A stretch of DNA of 64,000 bases from Verrucomicrobiota bacterium. Its GTDB lineage: Bacteria > Verrucomicrobiota > Verrucomicrobiia > Opitutales > Opitutaceae. Shown here piece by piece: positions 35,457-43,861 of this stretch. The stretch is taken from the NCBI GenBank assembly GCA_028293545.1, contig JAQGOP010000011.1, positions 62,001 through 126,000 of the forward strand, written 5' to 3'. A program made the position numbers and the translations under genes. Numbering within the stretch: the first letter of the stretch is position 1; every line of letters starts with the position of its first letter. The notes beneath the pieces are model-generated. The model was not told where the DNA came from and ran no database searches. It saw only the letters and a list, made by a program, of their open reading frames with translations.

Positions 35457-35828
35457 TCAGCGGCTTCGGCCGATGTCGTAGTCGCTACCCAGCGCCGGAC
35501 GTCCCGAAATATCCCTCGCGTAAAGGTAGGCCTCGACTGACTGGCCGGCGAATGGGGCGAGGAGAGGAATCGGTTCGCGGCGGTAAAGTCCCTCTGAAAC
35601 TCCCTCAAGCCAGTCGAGCTTCGCCAAGCCCGCTGGATCGACGGACCAGACTTCGCCGGCGACGCCTTCCGTGTCGATGGGATCCGCGACCATGCCGGGA
35701 TATCCGTCCAATTCGTAGAGTCGGAACCCGGGGCGGGTGCGCGTGACCCCGACAAAAGCCTGGGGGGCGAGGAAATTGTGATTACTTCCGCCGCGTTTCA
35801 GGGTGCCGTAGACGAAGACCAGGCTCAT
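35457..35828 (-). CDS. Gamma-glutamylcyclotransferase-like (AIG2/GGCT fold) protein
   Basis: Protein of 123 residues. The family opening SLVFVYGTLKRGGSNHNFLA (YGTL motif) is clear, followed by RTRPGFRLYELDGYPGMVAD and the catalytic-position Glu region GVAGEVWSVDPAGLAKLDWL, where Glu of GEVW normally positions the substrate. It ends with YLYARDISGRP. Members cyclise gamma-glutamyl-amino acids or related amides; the true substrate is unknown. Its ATG overlaps the stop of the PP2C gene by one base (TGATG), so the two are translationally coupled. Confidence 0.88.
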   Translation of the reverse strand: MSLVFVYGTLKRGGSNHNFLAPQAFVGVTRTRPGFRLYELDGYPGMVADPIDTEGVAGEVWSVDPAGLAKLDWLEGVSEGLYRREPIPLLAPFAGQSVEAYLYARDISGRPALGSDYDIGRSR

Positions 35829-36673
35829 CACGCGGGGATTTCTACGACGACGGCGGTCGTGTTGTCGCGTCCCGAAGTTTGGACGGCTTCGTCGACGAGA
35901 CGCTGCGCGACGCTCGGTTTTTCTCCCGAGGGCATGGTGCGAAGGACGTCCTCGAGCTGGCGGTCCCACAATCCATCGACGAGGCCGTCGGAGCAGATCA
36001 GGAACCGGTCGCCGGGCTGGTGCCCGACGGCGCCGATGTGCGGCTCCAGGAATTGATGGCCCGCGCCGAGCGACTGCTGCAGGGCGTTGCGACGCGGGTG
36101 CGTGCGGGCCTCGCGTTCGTTCAGCTGACCGCTGCGTCGGAGGGAGCCGACGAAACTGTGGTCGTGCGTCAGCTGCGTGAACGCGCCGGTTTTCGGGAGG
36201 TAATAGATGCGGCTGTCGCCGATATGGGCGAAATACATCCACTGTGGCGTAAACCAGCCCAGGCTGAGCGTTGCGCCCATCCCGGCGCATTCCTCGTAGG
36301 AAGAACCGAGTTTCAAAAGGTCGGAGTGGATGGAGGAAAAAAGCTCCGCGAGGACATCGGCGAACCCGCTCGAGATGCCCGAAGCGGACATCCGGAAAGC
36401 CTGCGGCAGGAGCCGCATGATGCGTTCCACGGCGATGCGGCTCGCGAATTCCCCGGACTTTGCGCCGCCCATCCCATCGCTCACGGCGAAGACGAAATCG
36501 GTGCCAACGAACGAGGCCTCGCCGGTTTTCCCGAGGTAGCGGACATCGTGGCCGTCGAAGGCGAGGGCGATAAAGGCATCCTCGTTGTTCGGGCGGAAGC
36601 GGCCCCGGTCGGTGAGGGCGGACCAGCGTAACGACGCGGTGGCGGAGGGCGGCGAGGGAGCGGCGGGATCCAT
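35828..36673 (-). CDS. PP2C-family protein serine/threonine phosphatase
   Basis: Protein of 281 residues and soluble. The metal-dependent phosphatase motifs occur in order: LTDRGRFRPNNEDAF, DFVFAVSDGMGGAKSG, GMGATLSLGWFTPQ, AHIGDSRIYYL, LTHDHSFVGSL, FLICSDGLVDGL and SGRDNTTAVVVEI. All acidic metal ligands are present. It would dephosphorylate Ser/Thr-phosphorylated proteins. It lies 4 bp downstream of a 136-residue kinase-like gene on the same strand and upstream of the GGCT gene, suggesting a small kinase/phosphatase operon. Confidence 0.95.
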   Translation of the reverse strand: MDPAAPSPPSATASLRWSALTDRGRFRPNNEDAFIALAFDGHDVRYLGKTGEASFVGTDFVFAVSDGMGGAKSGEFASRIAVERIMRLLPQAFRMSASGISSGFADVLAELFSSIHSDLLKLGSSYEECAGMGATLSLGWFTPQWMYFAHIGDSRIYYLPKTGAFTQLTHDHSFVGSLRRSGQLNEREARTHPRRNALQQSLGAGHQFLEPHIGAVGHQPGDRFLICSDGLVDGLWDRQLEDVLRTMPSGEKPSVAQRLVDEAVQTSGRDNTTAVVVEIPA

Positions 36674-36677
36674 GGAA

Positions 36678-37088
36678 TCAGCCGGTGGGCTTCAACGACA
36701 CGGTGCCGCCGCCGCCGTCGAGGAGCGTCGCGAATTCAAAATCGATCACGCAGAAACGCCCGTCGGAAGTGCGATAGGTGATGTTGCGCAGTTCGCGGTC
36801 CTCGTGCCGCACGCCGAATTGCTCCAACTCCGCGAAAACCTCGGCCTGGCGTTCGACGCTGAGATGGTCGACGCGCGTGCCGCAGTTGGTCGTGATGATT
36901 TTCAGGCTGTCGGGATCGATTTCCAGCAGGCGGGGGACAAAGGTGCAGCCTTTGGCTTCGAGGTGCCGGAGGACGCGGACCTCGTGGTCGAAGCGCTCGC
37001 GAGCCTGATGGCCGCGAAACGTCTTGTGCACGCGGCCGTCATAGCCGATCCGCACCAAGGCGCGGGCCGTGTCTTTCATTTCATGCAT
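36678..37088 (-). CDS. Minimal protein-kinase-like protein
   Basis: Protein of 136 residues, about half of a normal kinase. The first ~60 residues (YDGRVHKTFRGHQARERFDH, EVRVLRHLEAKG) have a Lys and a Glu in the order of the kinase beta3/alphaC pair but no glycine-rich loop. The C-terminal part has a perfect catalytic loop HxDxxxxN (VRHEDRELRNITYR) and a DFE in place of DFG (FCVIDFEFATLL). The substrate-binding C-lobe after DFE is missing. It resembles RIO/lipopolysaccharide-kinase-like minimal folds. Paired with a PP2C gene 4 bp downstream. ATGs at 37088 and 37079 are both possible. Confidence 0.75.
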   Translation of the reverse strand: MHEMKDTARALVRIGYDGRVHKTFRGHQARERFDHEVRVLRHLEAKGCTFVPRLLEIDPDSLKIITTNCGTRVDHLSVERQAEVFAELEQFGVRHEDRELRNITYRTSDGRFCVIDFEFATLLDGGGGTVSLKPTG

Positions 37089-37167
37089 GGTGGCGAGTGA
37101 CGCTGGAGGAGGCGTGGGAGATGAGCATTGCGGCTACCTGCATTAGGTTAGTTTTCGGTCGGTCGCA

Positions 37168-37181
37168 GTGCTGGCAAGCAC
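37168..37181. promoter_or_regulatory. Possible upstream activator site of glnA
   Basis: GTGCT-GGCA-AGCAC inverted repeat centred ~110 bp upstream of the transcription start predicted from the sigma-54 promoter, a normal distance for an NtrC-type enhancer. It does not match the enterobacterial NtrC consensus exactly. Confidence 0.35.
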
Positions 37182-37258
37182 GATGACCGGCTCGCAAAAC
37201 TTGCTGGCAGTGAGATCGATGAGCCGAAAAGTGACAGCTGACGAACTTCTGGTTGCCT

Positions 37259-37275
37259 CTGGCACATAAGGTGCT
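37259..37275 (+). promoter_or_regulatory. Candidate sigma-54 promoter of glnA
   Basis: CTGGCACATAAGGTGCT fits TGGCAC-N5-TTGCW with one mismatch. The invariant GG (37261) and GC (37273) are exactly 12 bp apart. Predicted start near 37286 gives a leader of ~76 nt before glnA. Confidence 0.65.
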
Positions 37276-37361
37276 GAATTCGGCTTGAGTTTGAGGATGC
37301 CTCCTAACCCTTGGCGTCCTCACTCATTTTATACCCGAAACTGTCTCGAACCCAATCCTCT

Positions 37362-38396
37362 ATGGCCAAATACAAACTGGAATACATCTGGCTCGATGGC
37401 TACACGCCGCTCGCCAGCTTGCGCAGCAAAACTCAGATCAAGGAATACGCTAGCTTCCCGCAGCTCTCCGAATTGCCCAACTGGGGCTTTGACGGCAGCT
37501 CGACGCAGCAGGCCGAAGGCAAAAGCTCGGACTGCGTGCTGAAGCCGGTCGCAGTGTATCCTGATACGACGCGCAAGAACGGTGTGCTCGTGATGTGCGA
37601 AGTCATGATGCCCGACGCCACGACGCCGCATCCTTCCAATTCCCGCGCGACGATTCCCGATGATCCGGACACCTGGTTCGGCTTCGAGCAGGAATACTTT
37701 TTCTACAAGGACGGTTCGCCCCTCGGCTTCCCGCCCGGCGGATATCCTGGACCCCAAGGCCCGTACTACACCGGCGTTGGCTTCAAGAACGTCGGCGCAG
37801 TGGCTCGTGAGATTGTCGAGAAGCACATCGACATCTGCCTCGATGCCGGGATCAACCTCGAGGGCATCAACGCCGAAGTGGCAAAGGGCCAGTGGGAATT
37901 CCAGATCTTCGGCAAGGGCTCCAAGAGCGCCGCTGACCAGATGTGGGTCGCGCGCTACATCCTGACTCGCCTCTGCGAAAGCTACGGCATCGATATCGAA
38001 TGGCGCTGCAAGCCGATCCTCGCGCCCTTCAACCAGCCGCTCGATTGGAACGGCTCCGGCATGCACTCGAATTTCTCGACGAAGTTCATGCGCGAAACCG
38101 GCGGCAAGGCCTACTTCGAAAAACTCATGGCGGCCTTCAACAAGCACGTCGGCGAGCATATCGCGGTTTACGGTCCCGAGAATCATCTCCGCCTCACCGG
38201 CCTGCACGAAACCCAGTCGATCGACAAGTTCAGCTACGGTCTCGCTGACCGCGGTGCATCGATCCGCATGCCGCACAGCTTCGTCAACTCCGGTTACAAG
38301 GGTTACCTCGAGGATCGCCGTCCGAACTCCGCCGCCGACCCGTACCTGGTCGCCGGACGGATCATCAAGACGATCCAGACGGTGCCCACGACCTGA
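37362..38396 (+). CDS. glnA: Glutamine synthetase, eukaryote-like type II
   Basis: Makes glutamine from glutamate and ammonia with ATP. At 344 residues it is the short GSII form, not the 470-residue GSI. Start AKYKLEYIWLDGYTPLASLR; the beta-grasp domain includes LPNWGFDGSSTQQAEGKSSD; the catalytic domain has WFGFEQEYFFYK (metal-ligand glutamates), INAEVAKGQWEFQIF, NGSGMHSNFSTKFMRE and the C-terminal RGASIRMPHSFVN. As a GSII it lacks the adenylylation site loop. A sigma-54 promoter and a strong terminator bracket it, so it is a nitrogen-controlled single-gene unit. Confidence 0.95.
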   Translation: MAKYKLEYIWLDGYTPLASLRSKTQIKEYASFPQLSELPNWGFDGSSTQQAEGKSSDCVLKPVAVYPDTTRKNGVLVMCEVMMPDATTPHPSNSRATIPDDPDTWFGFEQEYFFYKDGSPLGFPPGGYPGPQGPYYTGVGFKNVGAVAREIVEKHIDICLDAGINLEGINAEVAKGQWEFQIFGKGSKSAADQMWVARYILTRLCESYGIDIEWRCKPILAPFNQPLDWNGSGMHSNFSTKFMRETGGKAYFEKLMAAFNKHVGEHIAVYGPENHLRLTGLHETQSIDKFSYGLADRGASIRMPHSFVNSGYKGYLEDRRPNSAADPYLVAGRIIKTIQTVPTT

Positions 38397-38420
38397 GTCG
38401 CGCGCGACGTCCAGCCTTCC

Positions 38421-38458
38421 GACGGCGCCATCCCGCGAGGGATGGCGCCGTTTTATTT
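38421..38458 (+). terminator. Rho-independent terminator of glnA
   Basis: ACGGCGCCATCCC-GCGA-GGGATGGCGCCGT forms a 13-bp perfect stem with a tetraloop, followed by TTTATTT, starting ~25 bp after the glnA stop. Confidence 0.92.
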
Positions 38459-38519
38459 GCAGCGAGCGCGGGAGGTTTTTTCTGGGAACGGCGGTGGTTG
38501 GCCGGCAGCGTTTTTTGCC

Positions 38520-40415
38520 ATGTCCGTTTCCGTCCAGACTCGCCGTGCTTCGATTGGAGAATGGATCCAAGCCGGGCTGATCGCGGTGAACCTGGCCTGG
38601 ACGACGCTGTGCCTCGGCGGCTTTCGACCGGAAACGATGGTCGTGACCAGCGCGCTGAATGGCCTGCTGCTCCTGGTGCATTTGGGGGGTCGCGCCGCCA
38701 GTCGGCGTGAGGTCCGGCCGCTGCACGCCGCGGGCTGGTGGATGCTGCCGTTTTTGATTTATGCGGCCGCCAACGTAATCTGGCTGACGCCGGTGCCGTG
38801 GCTCGGTTGGCGCGACTGGCTGGGCTGGGCGCAGATGATCGTGATCTTCTGGGTGGTCCTGAACGGCATCCGCAGCACCGCGACCCGCGCCTTTTTATTT
38901 GGCAGCCTGGCCGCAGTGGCCGTGGCGACGGTGGCGCTGGCGTGCTACCAGCGATTCGTGAAACCCGATTGGATGATGCTCGGGAGAATCCAAGTGGATC
39001 AATTCATTGGTCGATCGAGTGGCAGTTTTGGGATCCCGAACAGCTTGGCTGCGCTTTTGCTGCTCCTGATTCCGCCGTTCGCAGCGCTCGCGATCCGGCG
39101 CGGCGCGAATCCGGCAGGCCGTTTGGCGGGTGGGTTTCTCACGCTGGTGTTTGGACTCGGCTTGATCCTGACGATCAGCCGCGGGGCTTGGCTCTCGCTC
39201 GCAGTGGTGGCAGCCGCGTGGCCGGTTTTTGCCAGCCAAGGTTCCGCCTGGCGGCGGTTGGGCATGGCAATGGCGTCGGCGACGGCGGTCGCGGTGCTTT
39301 TTGCGATCGGGTATTTTTCGATGCCGAGCGTGCGCGAGCGATTCGTGCAGATGAAAAACGACGCCGGCGAACGCACGCGCCCGATCATGTGGCGCGGGGC
39401 CTGGCAGATTTTTCGCGAACATCCGGCTTGGGGCGGGGGAGCGGGCAGCTACAACGTGCTCTTCGAGAAATTTCGCCCGGCGCATTACCAGGACGAGCCC
39501 ATGTGGGCGCATAACGATTATCTCAACACGCTGAGCGACTACGGCGCGGTCGGGTTTGGTCTTTTTTTTGGAATCGGGGCGGCGCTCGGCGCCCAAACCG
39601 TGCGGAAGCGCCGCCGCCGCGAGCGCGACTGGCTGGACGATCCCCTGGTCGCCGGCGGGTTGGTCGCCGGGATGGTGGCTTTTGGGCTCCAGCTCTTTGT
39701 CGACTTTCATTTCAAGATCCCGGCACTCGCGATGGCGTTCGCGCTGGTTGCGGCCTTGGTGGTGCAGCGTTTCTGGCCCGAGACAGGAGAACCACAGCGA
39801 TTGGATCGAGCGCAACGCACGGGTTTGTGGATGACCGCGGCGGGACTCGTCGTCGCACTGCTGTTGGCCGTCACGCCGTTTTATCGGGGAGAGGCATTGC
39901 GTTATGGGGCGCGACAGGCGATCGATCGTTTGGCGAGCAACGGCTCCGATCCGATCGCGCAGCGCAGCGCGCTCGAAAGCGCGAAAGGTGATTTGGTCAA
40001 TTCCCTGAAGATGTGGCCGGCCAACGCCCAGGCCGCCGCGGATTTGTCGTATGCCACTTCCCTTTGGGCCCACACGGAACCCGCGAGCACGGCGGCTTTG
40101 GGAAAGGAAGCGGAGAAACTGGCGGACGCCGCGCTGGCGCGGTCGCTGGTCGTGCCGGAGTTCTGGATTCGCCGCGGAGTCGCGCTGGACATGCAGGGCC
40201 GGCGCCCGGAAGGCGGGGCGGCCTTTGTCCAAGCGGTGCTGCTCGCGCCGTCGAGCGCCCATACCTGGTATTACCAAGCGTACCACCTGAGTCTGAACAA
40301 GAGCGATGCGGGATTGGCGCTCGCGGCGGTGGATTTCTGCTTGCGTCTTGACCCTGGTAACGGGGAGGCGCAACTTTTGCGCCAGCGGTTGGCCTCGGGT
40401 CGACGCACGCCCTAA
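38520..40415 (+). CDS. O-antigen ligase/polymerase-like membrane protein with C-terminal TPR-like region
   Basis: Protein of 631 residues. Residues ~1-450 contain about 11 membrane helices, with the large periplasmic Wzy_C/WaaL loop. Its signature (WRGAWQIFREHPAWGGGAGS, YNVLFEKF, WAHNDYLNTLSDYGAVG) carries the conserved Arg, Gly and His-Asn-Asp of O-antigen ligases. Residues ~460-631 are helical repeats like TPRs, as in many PEP-CTERM/EPS-linked ligases. It could polymerise or attach polysaccharide on the periplasmic face. The ATG at 38520 follows a spacer of 60 bp after the terminator. It is 12 bp upstream of the fecR-like gene. Confidence 0.85.
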   Translation: MSVSVQTRRASIGEWIQAGLIAVNLAWTTLCLGGFRPETMVVTSALNGLLLLVHLGGRAASRREVRPLHAAGWWMLPFLIYAAANVIWLTPVPWLGWRDWLGWAQMIVIFWVVLNGIRSTATRAFLFGSLAAVAVATVALACYQRFVKPDWMMLGRIQVDQFIGRSSGSFGIPNSLAALLLLLIPPFAALAIRRGANPAGRLAGGFLTLVFGLGLILTISRGAWLSLAVVAAAWPVFASQGSAWRRLGMAMASATAVAVLFAIGYFSMPSVRERFVQMKNDAGERTRPIMWRGAWQIFREHPAWGGGAGSYNVLFEKFRPAHYQDEPMWAHNDYLNTLSDYGAVGFGLFFGIGAALGAQTVRKRRRRERDWLDDPLVAGGLVAGMVAFGLQLFVDFHFKIPALAMAFALVAALVVQRFWPETGEPQRLDRAQRTGLWMTAAGLVVALLLAVTPFYRGEALRYGARQAIDRLASNGSDPIAQRSALESAKGDLVNSLKMWPANAQAAADLSYATSLWAHTEPASTAALGKEAEKLADAALARSLVVPEFWIRRGVALDMQGRRPEGGAAFVQAVLLAPSSAHTWYYQAYHLSLNKSDAGLALAAVDFCLRLDPGNGEAQLLRQRLASGRRTP

Positions 40416-40427
40416 TCACCGAATACT

Positions 40428-41300
40428 ATGCGAACCAAACTCTTGTCGTGGATTTTCTTGTGTGGCTTGGCGACGGTTTTTGCCGTGTCCGGTCACGCCC
40501 AAACCGGACGCGTAGCCGGCCGCATTGTCGCCGCCAAAGTGAAGGGCACCGTCACGGCGCTCAATACCGCGGACAACACGAAAAAAGAGCTGCACGACAA
40601 CGACGCGATTTCCGAAAAGTACGTCGTCACCACCGCCCAGAATTCGAGCGTGATCCTGGTTTTCTCGAACGGTTCGACGATCAACCTCGCACAGGATTCC
40701 ACGCTCTCGATTGAAGAGTTCCTGCAGGATCCTTTCTCGACGTCCTACTCGATGGCCAACGCCTCGGAGGAGCCGTCGACCTCGGTCACGAAGCTCACGC
40801 TGGCTCGTGGTGAACTTGTCGGCAATGTGAAGCATCTCCACAAGGACGGCGCCGATCCGTCGTCGTTCACGGTCAACACGCCGGTCGGCGCAGCTGGTAT
40901 TCGCGGCACCACGTTCCGCATCGTTTTCCGCCCGGACAGCACCGGCAAGGCGTTCTTCACGCTCAGCACAGCGGAGGGCGAAGTCGTCCTCACCGGCACG
41001 ACGGCGCAGAACACGAACATCCCGACGGGCCAGGAAGTCACGGTCACGGTCAACGTGGAAGTCGACGCGGCGGGGAACGTCACGATATCCGGCGCGCCGG
41101 TGTTTGTGACGGGGGACATCCCTCCCGCGACGCAGGCGGCGATCGCGCAGGCGACGCAGGATATGATCGCGGCGAACTCCGCCGTTATCTTCAACTCTGC
41201 CACGACGAGTTCGCTCACAACCAACCCGGTGACACCGGAGACTCCACCGGCCGCCGTGGTGCCGCAGGACAATACGACGCCCGGCGACGGCAAACCCTAA
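40428..41300 (+). CDS. FecR-domain periplasmic protein
   Basis: Protein of 290 residues with a signal peptide (MRTKLLSWIFLCGLATVFAV then SGHAQ) and a FecR-like beta domain. VKGTVTALNTADNTKKELHD, AQNSSVILVFSNGSTINLAQ, KLTLARGELVGNVKHL and TPVGAAGIRGTTFRI give the typical order, with a C-terminal low-complexity Thr/Pro/Ala tail. It is secreted or periplasmic rather than a membrane-spanning anti-sigma regulator. Next to a CHASE2 adenylate cyclase, FecR-domain proteins may form a periplasmic sensing pair; this is inferred from co-occurrence here only. Confidence 0.88.
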   Translation: MRTKLLSWIFLCGLATVFAVSGHAQTGRVAGRIVAAKVKGTVTALNTADNTKKELHDNDAISEKYVVTTAQNSSVILVFSNGSTINLAQDSTLSIEEFLQDPFSTSYSMANASEEPSTSVTKLTLARGELVGNVKHLHKDGADPSSFTVNTPVGAAGIRGTTFRIVFRPDSTGKAFFTLSTAEGEVVLTGTTAQNTNIPTGQEVTVTVNVEVDAAGNVTISGAPVFVTGDIPPATQAAIAQATQDMIAANSAVIFNSATTSSLTTNPVTPETPPAAVVPQDNTTPGDGKP

Positions 41301-41312
41301 CCGCACTTTATC

Positions 41313-41344
41313 AGCCCGGATCGGAAACGATCCGGGCTTTTTTG
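41313..41344 (+). terminator. Rho-independent terminator after fecR-like gene
   Basis: AGCCCGGATCG-GAAA-CGATCCGGGCT, an 11-bp perfect stem with tetraloop, followed by six T. Confidence 0.93.
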
Positions 41345-41462
41345 TGCGCGCATCGAACGCACCGCGGCCCAGCACCGGGATGTTTTCACAAGAGCGCGCC
41401 GACCATCCGTCGGCGGCAAATCTGCTTTCATTCACCTGGGGCGGCTCGTAGCTTCCGGGCCC

Positions 41463-43718
41463 GTGGCCCAACCCCAGAAGAAGAAGAAAATCCCGCTGTC
41501 TTGGCTCCGGCGGTTGCTGCTCCTGACAATCCCGACCTTCTGGTGCATCCTGAGTTACACGGACAATCTTGGTTTCATCGAAAACAAGATGCTCGATTTT
41601 CGGTTTCGTTCGCGCGGCGAAATCCCGGCGGCGATCAAGCTGATCTATGTCGATATCGATAACGACGCGATCCAGGCGTACAAGTGGCCGTGGAACCACA
41701 GCCGTTTCGCGCAGGTGCTCGACGCATTGTTCGAGCAGGGAAAAATCAAGGCCGTCGGCTTTGATATCGTATTTTCCGACTACTCGAAGGCGGACTTCGG
41801 TTTAAAGGAGCAGAACGAGGGCCGGCTCCAATTCGGCAAGGCGGTGCGGAAATACCAGAACGTCGTGCTGGCGGCGAATTACGTGCCTGGCCCGGGCATG
41901 ATGCAGACGACGCGGGAGTTTCCGTGGATATTCGACGGCTTTACGGATCCGAACCGGAACGACACGCCGGAATTGCCCGCTTTTCCGATCATGGGCCCGC
42001 CCACCTCGAGCCGACCCGGCTGGGGCATCCCGGGTTTGATCGACACTTACCAAGGCGAGGCGCGCTCGGCGCCGATCTTCGCCGATACTCCGATCGATTC
42101 GTTTTATCCACTGTCGCTCCGCCTTGCGCTGATCCACTGGGGACTGACGACCGAGGCGCTGGTGCGCCACCCGAATTACCTCGAAGTGAAACGCCCGACG
42201 GGGGAGATCGTGACGAAGATCCCCCTGATTCGCGGCCAGATCGTGGAAGGCACTTGGTTTTCCAAGTGGAAATCAAAGATGAACCCGCGGTGCAGCGTCG
42301 CCGACCTCGGTGAAAACCTCCAGCTGCTGGAGTCGCCCGATCCAAAGAAACGGGAGATTGGGAAGGAGTTCTTTGCCCAGTTCAACGATGCCATTGTGCT
42401 CGTCGGCCCGGTCGATCCGCTGCTACAGGATTTGGCCAAGACTCCGTTCGATGACGTGCCGGTCCCGCAGGTCGGATTCCATGGCAACCTCATCAAGACG
42501 TTTGTGACGGGAATCTACCTGCGGCGCATCCCGAACTGGGCCAGCTATGCGATCACGTTCGTGCTCACGATCACGGTGGTGCTGCTCAGCCTGACGGAGG
42601 GATCGCGGGGGCTTCGTTACAAGGTCCTGGCCTCGCTCATCCTCGTTTTCTACATCGTGATCTGTTTCGTTTTTTTCACGGCGTTTCACTTTGTGCTGCC
42701 AATGTCGGCGCCGTTGCTTTCCACGATCGGGACGAGCCTGGCGGCGATCGCGTGGCAGTTGTTTGAAGAGCAAAAGGCGAAGGGCCGGATCAAGGGCATG
42801 TTCGGCACCTATGTGTCGCCGCAGCTCGTCGAGAGCATGATCGCGTCCGGCGAGAGTCCGCAGCTCGGTGGTCACGAGGCGGAAATCACCCCGTATTTCA
42901 GCGACATCCAATCGTTCTCCACGTTTTCGGAAAAGCTCCAGCCGGCGCAGCTGGTGGAACTGATGAACGAGTATTTGACCGCGTGCACCGACATCATCCT
43001 CGCGCAGGGCGGGGCGTTGGACAAATACATCGGCGACGCGGTGGTCGCGATGTTCGGCGGGCTGGTGCCGCTGCAGGACCACGCGTACCGGGCATGCGTG
43101 GCGTCGCAGCTCGTGCATCTCAAGCTGGGGGAACTCCGCGAAAAATGGCGCGCCGAGGCGGACAAGTGGCCGGAGATCGTCGGGCGCATGCAGTCGCGCA
43201 TCGGGCTGAACAGCGGGCTAACCACGGTCGGCAACATGGGCAGCCATGCGCGGTTCAACTATACGATGATGGGCGACAACGTGAACCTGGCGGCGCGCAT
43301 GGAATCAGGCGCGAAGGCCTACGGGGTTTACACCATGGTGTCCGAGGCGACGAAGCTGGCCTGTGAACAGCACGGCGGCGACCACGTGGTATTTCGCTAC
43401 CTCGACCGGATCGTGGTGAAAGGACGCACGATCCCGGTGCCGATCTACGAGATCGTGGGGTTGAAGGAACACGTCACGGCGCAGACGCGCGAGTGCGTCG
43501 AATATTTTGCCAAGGGCATCGAGCGCTACCTCGCGCAGGATTGGGACGGCGCGGAAGCATTTTTCCGTCAATCCGCCGAGTTGGAGCCCAACCAGCCGGG
43601 CAAGACTCCTGGCGTGGAAAACAATCCCTCGCTCACGCTGCTCGCGCGCTGCACCTACATGCGCTCACACCCGCCCGGCTCGGGCTGGGATGGTGTGTAT
43701 GTGATGAAGGAGAAATAG
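41463..43718 (+). CDS. CHASE2-domain class III adenylate cyclase
   Basis: Membrane-bound cyclase of 751 residues from a GTG start (AQPQKKKKIPLSWLRRLLLL). An N-terminal membrane helix precedes a CHASE2 extracellular sensor (~35-355; ENKMLDFRFRSRGEIP, IKLIYVDIDNDAIQAYKWPW). Three helices follow (ASYAITFVLTITVVLLSL onward) and the catalytic domain lies at ~465-665. Metal Asp residues are D481 (TPYFSDIQSFS) and D525 (KYIGDAVVAMF), the base-selecting Lys is in ALDKYIGD, and N608/R612 lie in GDNVNLAARME; Thr in NYTMMGDN is the IIIb form. A C-terminal helical, TPR-like segment ends the protein. It likely makes cAMP in response to a periplasmic signal, perhaps through FecR. Confidence 0.92.
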   Translation: MAQPQKKKKIPLSWLRRLLLLTIPTFWCILSYTDNLGFIENKMLDFRFRSRGEIPAAIKLIYVDIDNDAIQAYKWPWNHSRFAQVLDALFEQGKIKAVGFDIVFSDYSKADFGLKEQNEGRLQFGKAVRKYQNVVLAANYVPGPGMMQTTREFPWIFDGFTDPNRNDTPELPAFPIMGPPTSSRPGWGIPGLIDTYQGEARSAPIFADTPIDSFYPLSLRLALIHWGLTTEALVRHPNYLEVKRPTGEIVTKIPLIRGQIVEGTWFSKWKSKMNPRCSVADLGENLQLLESPDPKKREIGKEFFAQFNDAIVLVGPVDPLLQDLAKTPFDDVPVPQVGFHGNLIKTFVTGIYLRRIPNWASYAITFVLTITVVLLSLTEGSRGLRYKVLASLILVFYIVICFVFFTAFHFVLPMSAPLLSTIGTSLAAIAWQLFEEQKAKGRIKGMFGTYVSPQLVESMIASGESPQLGGHEAEITPYFSDIQSFSTFSEKLQPAQLVELMNEYLTACTDIILAQGGALDKYIGDAVVAMFGGLVPLQDHAYRACVASQLVHLKLGELREKWRAEADKWPEIVGRMQSRIGLNSGLTTVGNMGSHARFNYTMMGDNVNLAARMESGAKAYGVYTMVSEATKLACEQHGGDHVVFRYLDRIVVKGRTIPVPIYEIVGLKEHVTAQTRECVEYFAKGIERYLAQDWDGAEAFFRQSAELEPNQPGKTPGVENNPSLTLLARCTYMRSHPPGSGWDGVYVMKEK

Positions 43719-43725
43719 CCGTCGC

Positions 43726-43847
43726 GGTGGAACGTGTTGTCCCCAACGCGTTGTCGAAGACCCTGAGCCTGTCGAACGGGAGCGGCTCCGTGGGCATCGA
43801 AACGTCGACGGAGTCAAACAGCGCCTTGCGGAGAAGTCGCTCCACCC
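43726..43847. repeat. ~120-bp long-TIR hairpin element, copy E
   Basis: Left GGTGGAACGTGTTGTCCCCA; interior ACCCTGAGCCTGTCGAACGG and GAGCGGCTCCG; right end degenerate (TTGCGGAGAAGTCGCTCCAC). It is in the same orientation as copy A and fills the gap between the convergent cyclase and ilvB genes. Confidence 0.82.
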
Positions 43848-43861
43848 TTAGAACGGGGGGC

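Noticed and set aside
37089..37361. tRNA or riboswitch upstream of glnA
   Set aside because: No cloverleaf or known aptamer pattern could be folded; the region is explained by the promoter elements.
37329..38726. 465-codon minus-strand frame opposite glnA
   Set aside because: Antisense to a clear glutamine synthetase; no ribosome binding site or motif.
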